From Desulfobacterales bacterium CG2_30_60_27 (GTDB taxonomy: Bacteria; Desulfobacterota; Desulfobulbia; Desulfobulbales; CG2-30-60-27), in the NCBI GenBank assembly GCA_001873115.1, contig MNYK01000098.1, forward strand, positions 1 through 38,936: a DNA stretch of 38,936 bases, written 5' to 3'. The notes beneath the pieces were generated by a model. It had not been told where the DNA came from. It worked only from the letters and a program-made list of their open reading frames with translations, and searched no databases. The translations under genes and the position numbers were made by a program. Of this stretch, positions 35,724 through 38,936 are shown piece by piece; the stretch's first letter is position 1; each line of letters opens with the position of its first letter.

Positions 35724-36596
35724 ATGAAACGAGAAAAAATCATACGGCCAAAGCCATTCAAGATCGACAGCCCTGTTATTTTTGAAGGGGATTCCTTGCA
35801 TATTTTAACAAGGATTCCATCTGAATCCGTTCAGTGCGTCGTGACATCTCCGCCATACTGGGGGTTGCGCGATTATGGCGTAGTTGGCCAGATTGGTCTT
35901 GAGACATCTCTGCACCAATTTATCAACAAATTGGTTGCGATTTTTTCTGAAGTTAAACGTGTATTAAAGCCGGATGGTATCTTGTGGTTAAACATCGGGG
36001 ACGGATACACGAGTGGCAACAGGGGATACCGCGCACCTGATAAAAAAAATCCTGCCAGAGCCATGTCAATTCGCCCTGATACACCAGAAGGATTAAAGCC
36101 AAAAGATTTACTTGGTATCCCATGGCGTCTGGCTTTTGCGCTACAAGATGACGGCTGGTATCTTCGCAGCGATATAGTATGGAATAAACCAAATGCTATG
36201 CCGGAAAGTGTAAAAGATCGTCCCATAAGATCACATGAATATTTGTTTATGCTAACCAAATCAGAAAAATATTATTACAATCACGAAGTTGTTAAAGAAC
36301 AAGGTGCCAATGGGAAATTGAGAAGTCGGCGCAGTGTGTGGGACATCAATACACAAGCATTCCCAGGGGCTCACTTCGCCACCTTCCCCCCCAGCCTCAT
36401 TGAGCCATGCGTCCTTGCGTCAACGCGCCAAGGAGATTTTGTGTTAGACCCATTTTTTGGTTCTGGTACTGTAGGCGTTGTTTGCCAAATTCACGACAGG
36501 CCATATGTCGGCATAGAATTACATTCAGAGTACGTTGCCATGGCAGCGGAGCGTCTCAGAGTGCTACACGACAACATCATACGGATAGCCATATAA
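35724..36596 (+). CDS. type II DNA N4-cytosine methyltransferase (Cfr9I/XcyI-like R-M system)
   Basis: This is a 290-aa beta-class amino methyltransferase. Catalytic motif IV is SPPY at res 42-45 (TSPPYWGLRDYG) and precedes the SAM-binding motif I DPFFGSGT at 242-249. SPPY is the usual form for N4-cytosine enzymes. It should protect the host against the endonuclease encoded next. The endonuclease resembles Cfr9I/XcyI, so the inferred target is CCCGGG; specificity cannot be read from this protein. Its stop lies 9 nt before the apparent start of the endonuclease frame, in the same reading frame. Codon use is AT-richer than the core genes, consistent with horizontal origin. Confidence 0.92.
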   Translation: MKREKIIRPKPFKIDSPVIFEGDSLHILTRIPSESVQCVVTSPPYWGLRDYGVVGQIGLETSLHQFINKLVAIFSEVKRVLKPDGILWLNIGDGYTSGNRGYRAPDKKNPARAMSIRPDTPEGLKPKDLLGIPWRLAFALQDDGWYLRSDIVWNKPNAMPESVKDRPIRSHEYLFMLTKSEKYYYNHEVVKEQGANGKLRSRRSVWDINTQAFPGAHFATFPPSLIEPCVLASTRQGDFVLDPFFGSGTVGVVCQIHDRPYVGIELHSEYVAMAAERLRVLHDNIIRIAI

Positions 36597-36605
36597 ACGA
36601 CATTC

Positions 36606-37568
36606 ATAAAAATTCCTCCTCCTGAACTTCAAATCGATTTTTCCTACGCTCTCGGTCAAATACGAAACACCTACCTCCAAGAAGCCTTAAGCAAAGCTGT
36701 TGACGCAATTGACATTTCTATCCTTGACCATCAACTTTCCGAACTTGTCCCGGCAGCAAGCTTAAAGGCATTGGCACGGCATGGACTTCGAGGCGAGCTT
36801 GTTTTTTCTGTCCCACATCTTCTTGAAAATTCTCCAAAATTAATTGCGTATTACCGTCTATTGTTGGGGTTTAGCCAAAAAGCATTTTATTCTTCTGACT
36901 TTGGTTTGTCTGGTTTCAAATCAATGGAGGGAAAAGGCTTTTTGTCTGCAAACACAAGGAAGCTATTGCCAGAGTTGTGTAACTCTTTAATTAAAAGTTC
37001 ATGCTTGCTTTTAGATGGTATCGGGACGGATAGAGTTAGCAAACAATTACTTGATGACCTCACATTACTTACGGTTGGCCCACAACTTAGAGGTGGCGCC
37101 AATGTTAGAAAAGGAGTTGTAGGAATAGTTAAAGTATTTGAAGCAATTCATAAAATTGTTAAGCGCGGGGCTACTCTTTCGTCTGAAAGTAAAATAGAGA
37201 CATTAAACGCTGCCGGACGAAAAGTTGTCATAGAATTCGCCCCCGATCCAGATATAGTAATTCGAGAGGAAATATCACCTCAGACATACAGAAATATCAT
37301 TGCAATAGAAGTAAAAGGCGGCACTGATTTCTCTAATATCCATAATAGAATTGGTGAAGCAGAAAAAAGCCATCAAAAAGCCAAGGCAAGAGGCTATGTA
37401 GAATGCTGGACCGTCGTTAACGTTGACCGAATTGATTTGCCAATGGCCCACCAAGAGTCGCCTTCAACCAATCGATTTTATCTTTTAAGCGATTTATCCT
37501 CTGAAAGCGCTGAGTACCAAGATTTCCGAGCAAGGATTATTTCTCTTACGGGAACAAAAGGGAAATAA
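36606..37568 (+). CDS. Cfr9I/XcyI-type restriction endonuclease lacking a normal start codon
   Basis: The frame encodes about 320 aa resembling the RE_XcyI family (CCCGGG cutters). Family-like segments are LQIDFSYALGQIRNTYLQEAL, given here as LQIDFSYAL and YLQEALSK, then GLRGELVFSVP, YYRLLLGFSQKAFY and LLTVGPQLRGGANV. The PD-(D/E)XK site is APDPDIVI followed by IAIEVKGG. The conserved N-terminus begins right after the methyltransferase stop, but its first codon is ATA (36606, ATA AAA ATT CCT), with no ATG or GTG in frame. The first TTG (36771) would remove ~55 conserved residues. Either a start codon mutated (ATG to ATA), a rare AUA/AUU start is used, or a shortened protein is made. The stop abuts the attC site. 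Confidence 0.87.
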   Translation: MKIPPPELQIDFSYALGQIRNTYLQEALSKAVDAIDISILDHQLSELVPAASLKALARHGLRGELVFSVPHLLENSPKLIAYYRLLLGFSQKAFYSSDFGLSGFKSMEGKGFLSANTRKLLPELCNSLIKSSCLLLDGIGTDRVSKQLLDDLTLLTVGPQLRGGANVRKGVVGIVKVFEAIHKIVKRGATLSSESKIETLNAAGRKVVIEFAPDPDIVIREEISPQTYRNIIAIEVKGGTDFSNIHNRIGEAEKSHQKAKARGYVECWTVVNVDRIDLPMAHQESPSTNRFYLLSDLSSESAEYQDFRARIISLTGTKGK

Positions 37569-37569
37569 G

Positions 37570-37624
37570 GCCCAACGAATAAGGTTAGATCACGCGAAGC
37601 CGTGATCTGAACCGTTTGTTGGAC
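37570..37624 (+). other. attC recombination site (59-base-element type, 55 nt)
   Basis: R'' is GCCCAAC (37570-37576, fits RYYYAAC) and R' is GTTGGAC (37618-37624, fits GTTRRRY). Between them, AGATCACG (37587-37594) pairs perfectly with CGTGATCT (37601-37608), and GGTT (37583-37586) pairs with AACC (37610-37613), leaving a single extrahelical G at 37609. The loop is CGAAGC. Paired R boxes, an imperfect inner stem and an unpaired base are the structural hallmarks of attC. No integrase or attI is in the window. Confidence 0.82.
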
Positions 37625-37803
37625 AAGCCCGGTGGTCATATTATAGAAAAGAGCTTTTGAGTCTGAGGTTGCCGAATCAGGTATGTGACCCGTTGCGAGG
37701 CGGGGAGAGGTGGCGGGATGCTCTTTGCTGAAGATTTTGTCTATTCATCGTTCTTTTGTGGCTGTTTTGAGGCGTTTTTCAGGCGCAACTGAGTTGGAAG
37801 TTG
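37625..37803. other. non-coding sequence between attC and the repeat-flanked toxin-antitoxin module
   Basis: No gene is recognised. The stretch follows a cassette-type start (TTGGAC at 37619), but no second attC with a GTCCAAC R'' box was found before the window end, so whether it is a further cassette is unclear. Confidence 0.5.
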
Positions 37804-37837
37804 TTGGAAGTTGGGGACGGTTGGAAGTTGGGGACGT
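37804..37837. repeat. two 17-nt tandem units
   Basis: TTGGAAGTTGGGGACGG (37804-37820) is followed directly by TTGGAAGTTGGGGACGT (37821-37837). A further partial unit lies at 37794-37803. The second unit begins the 61-bp direct repeat described next. Confidence 0.9.
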
Positions 37838-37882
37838 TCTTAACATTTAAAGTTTTACGCTCATGCCCAACCACTTTCATTT
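37822..37882. repeat. 61-bp direct repeat, left copy, flanking higBA
   Basis: Matches 38657-38717 with a single mismatch (T/C near the end). Both copies contain GGGGACGTTCTTAACATTT and GCTCATGCCCAACCAC. The pair exactly brackets the toxin-antitoxin genes, 835 bp apart. Confidence 0.95.
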
Positions 37883-37889
37883 CAGCAAA

Positions 37890-38219
37890 TCAAACGGCGA
37901 TAACCTTGAGATGCGCCTGCTGCCGTGAGCGGGGCATGGGTTTAATGGTGATCTGCACATCACGGCCAAGCGCATTCAGGAATTGGAGCAGCCGTTCCAT
38001 GGAAAAGCCTGACAGTTTGCCCCGGGTCAAGGCGGATACCTTGGGCTGGTCGATGCCGAGGAGTTCAGCGGCCTGGGTCTGGGTCAGACGGCGGCTGCCG
38101 ATAATGGCGAGGATCTGGCGGGCCAGTTCCGCCTTGGCGAGGCGTTCTTCGGCATCGGGCAGGCCAAGGTCGGCGAAAACATTGCCGCTGCCGTTATATA
38201 CTTCGATCTTTTCTTTCAT
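37890..38219 (-). CDS. higA: HigA-type XRE-family antitoxin
   Basis: This is a 109-aa protein starting at ATG 38219 with GAGGGG upstream; an in-frame GTG at 38225 overlaps the toxin stop. The XRE helix-turn-helix is clear at ~res 45-75: RRLTQTQAAELLGIDQPKVSAL. HigA-type antitoxins bind the HigB toxin and repress their own operon. The toxin gene precedes the antitoxin with a 5-bp gap, which is the order usual for HigBA rather than most other type II systems. The last 40 nt of the gene region recur at 34338-34377. Confidence 0.88.
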   Translation of the reverse strand: MKEKIEVYNGSGNVFADLGLPDAEERLAKAELARQILAIIGSRRLTQTQAAELLGIDQPKVSALTRGKLSGFSMERLLQFLNALGRDVQITIKPMPRSRQQAHLKVIAV

Positions 38220-38224
38220 GCTCA

Positions 38225-38590
38225 CTAGCCCCTCTTGCCGTGGTGCAGGCCTTCCGCTATTTTCAGGCGGGTTTTGATTTTCTCTATCTCTTCCTTCGGA
38301 GTGGTGATGCCCTGTTTCGATTTTTTCTGGAAAACGTGCAGGACGTAGACGGCATCGCTGAATCTGACGGTATAGACAGCCCGGTACGTATCCGCGCGGT
38401 AATCCTCGACGATTTCCAGTACTCCGGCGCCGGTGAATCCCTTCAGCGGTTTTGCGTCGGGGTGTTTGTCGCCAAGCTGGGCAAGATAGAGGGCAAAGCC
38501 GTAAGTATCCCGTACCTCTTCCGGCATGGACTTCATGTCCTTATGGCTGCTGCCTACCCATGCAAGGGGCTTTAAGGACTTGGCTGGCAA
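38225..38590 (-). CDS. higB: HigB-type (RelE superfamily, Gp49-like) mRNA-interferase toxin
   Basis: The product is about 121 aa. Signature segments of the Gp49-like/HigB2 branch are WVGSSHKDMKSMPEEVRD, HPDAKPLKGFTGAGVLEI, DTYRAVYTVRF and YVLHVFQKKSK. These toxins cut mRNA in a ribosome-dependent manner. The start is uncertain: the frame extends to a TTG at 38653, but a good promoter lies inside that extension (38597-38625), so the TTG at 38590 is preferred. It would lie close to the transcription start. No ATG occurs before the conserved domain. The module sits between two 61-bp direct repeats. Confidence 0.85.
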   Translation of the reverse strand: MPAKSLKPLAWVGSSHKDMKSMPEEVRDTYGFALYLAQLGDKHPDAKPLKGFTGAGVLEIVEDYRADTYRAVYTVRFSDAVYVLHVFQKKSKQGITTPKEEIEKIKTRLKIAEGLHHGKRG

Positions 38591-38596
38591 ATTTTT

Positions 38597-38625
38597 ATTA
38601 TGACAATTCTGGCATAATTGCGCAA
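38597..38625 (-). promoter_or_regulatory. promoter and likely autorepression operator of higBA
   Basis: On the minus strand TTGCGC (38625-38620) and CATAAT (38602-38597) are separated by exactly 17 nt. The -10 box is also one arm of an inverted repeat ATTATG/CATAAT (38613-38618 and 38597-38602), a plausible binding site for the HigA repressor. Confidence 0.6.
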
Positions 38626-38656
38626 GGTTTTTCTTCAACAGTGTCGGGAGCAAGGG

Positions 38657-38717
38657 TGGAAGTTGGGGACGTTCTTAACATTTAAAGTTTTACGCTCATG
38701 CCCAACCACTTCCATTT
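38657..38717. repeat. 61-bp direct repeat, right copy, flanking higBA
   Basis: This is the right-hand copy of the repeat at 37822-37882, same orientation, one mismatch. It begins just outside the toxin frame and is followed at once by a 17-bp inverted repeat. Confidence 0.95.
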
Positions 38718-38770
38718 AGGAGCCGTTACGAAATAACTTGGCCATTTATATTGATTTCGTTACGGCTCCT
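38718..38770. repeat. 17-bp perfect inverted repeat
   Basis: AGGAGCCGTTACGAAAT (38718-38734) and its exact complement (38754-38770) flank a 19-nt loop. It lies between the 61-bp repeat and the IS-end-like sequence at 38795-38812. It could be a small inverted-repeat element, an IS terminus or a hairpin terminator; the sequence does not decide. Confidence 0.85.
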
Positions 38771-38818
38771 TATGCCGCTCCAGTCAACTCGTTGGCCATG
38801 TTATTTTTTTACAGCGGC

Positions 38819-38936
38819 TTACTCCTCAAGAGCGCCGCCGTTCCCATTGCCACCCTCATGAGCCGGTTGCTGACCGGTTACGCGGTTTCGTGCAACCACC
38901 GCCATGGCCGACACGGCCACGTCTTTCAGAATCGCT
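38819..38936 (+). pseudogene. REP-associated (Y1/IS200-like) transposase, 5'-truncated and cut by the window end
   Basis: The frame reads LLLKSAAVPIATLMSRLLTG, YAVSCNHRHGRHGHVFQNR and runs off the window. This is the middle part of a RAYT/Y1 transposase, matching the usual HLLL..PIATLMRRLLTGYAVSFNRRH region. The expected upstream His-x-His motif and N-terminal domain are missing. Immediately before 38813 lies a sequence resembling the IS right end at 35638-35655, so an insertion probably removed the front of the gene. Confidence 0.75.

Larger units (their letters stand above)
35668..37618 (+). mobile_element. integron gene cassette carrying a restriction-modification system
   Basis: The unit starts TTGGGCC after a core-site G and ends at the G of GTTGGAC inside the attC-like site. 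It holds two same-strand genes, starts with its own promoter, has almost no non-coding space, and its attC begins 1 nt after the last stop codon. The R'' box GCCCAAC, extended to GGCCCAAC, is the exact complement of the cassette's own first bases GTTGGGCC. This is the relation expected after excision into a circle. Confidence 0.82.

Noticed and set aside
37822-37882. The 61-bp repeats as attC sites
   Set aside because: They contain GTTGGGG and GCCCAAC, but in the order GTT then AAC, the reverse of attC, and without an inner stem with extrahelical bases.

Overview
The window looks like the chromosome of a GC-rich anaerobe, most likely a sulfate- or sulfur-metabolising Desulfobacterota (Desulfobulbales-like). 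The reasons are a small tetraheme class III cytochrome c, a CooC-type nickel-insertion ATPase, a system II cytochrome c maturation pair (CcsA/ResB), many HDOD and two-component regulators, and an ispG-proS-relA order. This placement is inference; no rRNA or tRNA gene was recognised.

Positions 1-34143 are mostly core chromosome. A zinc-ribbon protein is followed by a signalling operon (triple-receiver hybrid kinase, CheR, receiver-less CheB, response regulator), then convergent cooC. Next come hisH-hisF-namZ (+), a pabB-pabC fusion (-), a CBS-ACT protein (+), PBP1A (-), cytochrome c3 (-), ccsA-resB (-), rpmB (+), the leftward block HDOD gene/ispG/proS/relA, an HtrA protease (-), and a rightward run: small unknown gene, thiL, an HDOD-histidine kinase-receiver protein, a MerR-like/MinD (FlhG-like) ATPase and an ExeA-like AAA ATPase.

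Positions ~34144-38936 are an accessory island with a visible drop in GC. It holds a 5'-truncated ISAzo13-family transposase, a restriction-modification pair resembling Cfr9I/XcyI (expected target CCCGGG, by family), a HigBA-type toxin-antitoxin module and the 3' part of a REP-associated (Y1) transposase. The main observation is that the R-M pair has the anatomy of an integron gene cassette. It starts at a GTTGGGC core site and ends in a 55-nt attC-like site, 1 nt after the endonuclease stop, whose R'' box is the exact complement of the cassette's own 5' end. No integron integrase is present in the window. The toxin-antitoxin module is flanked by 61-bp direct repeats, and a 40-bp relic of a second antitoxin gene end lies on the far side of the insertion sequence.

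Several repeat families are dispersed through the window: a 134-bp element with 13-bp terminal inverted repeats, heptanucleotide AAAGCTG/AAAGCTC repeats (one array forms the C-terminus of IspG), a 16-bp GC-rich palindrome, and a 17-bp palindrome inside the linker of the PabB-PabC fusion. The RelA/SpoT protein combines a degenerate hydrolase HD motif with a bifunctional-type RFKD synthetase motif.
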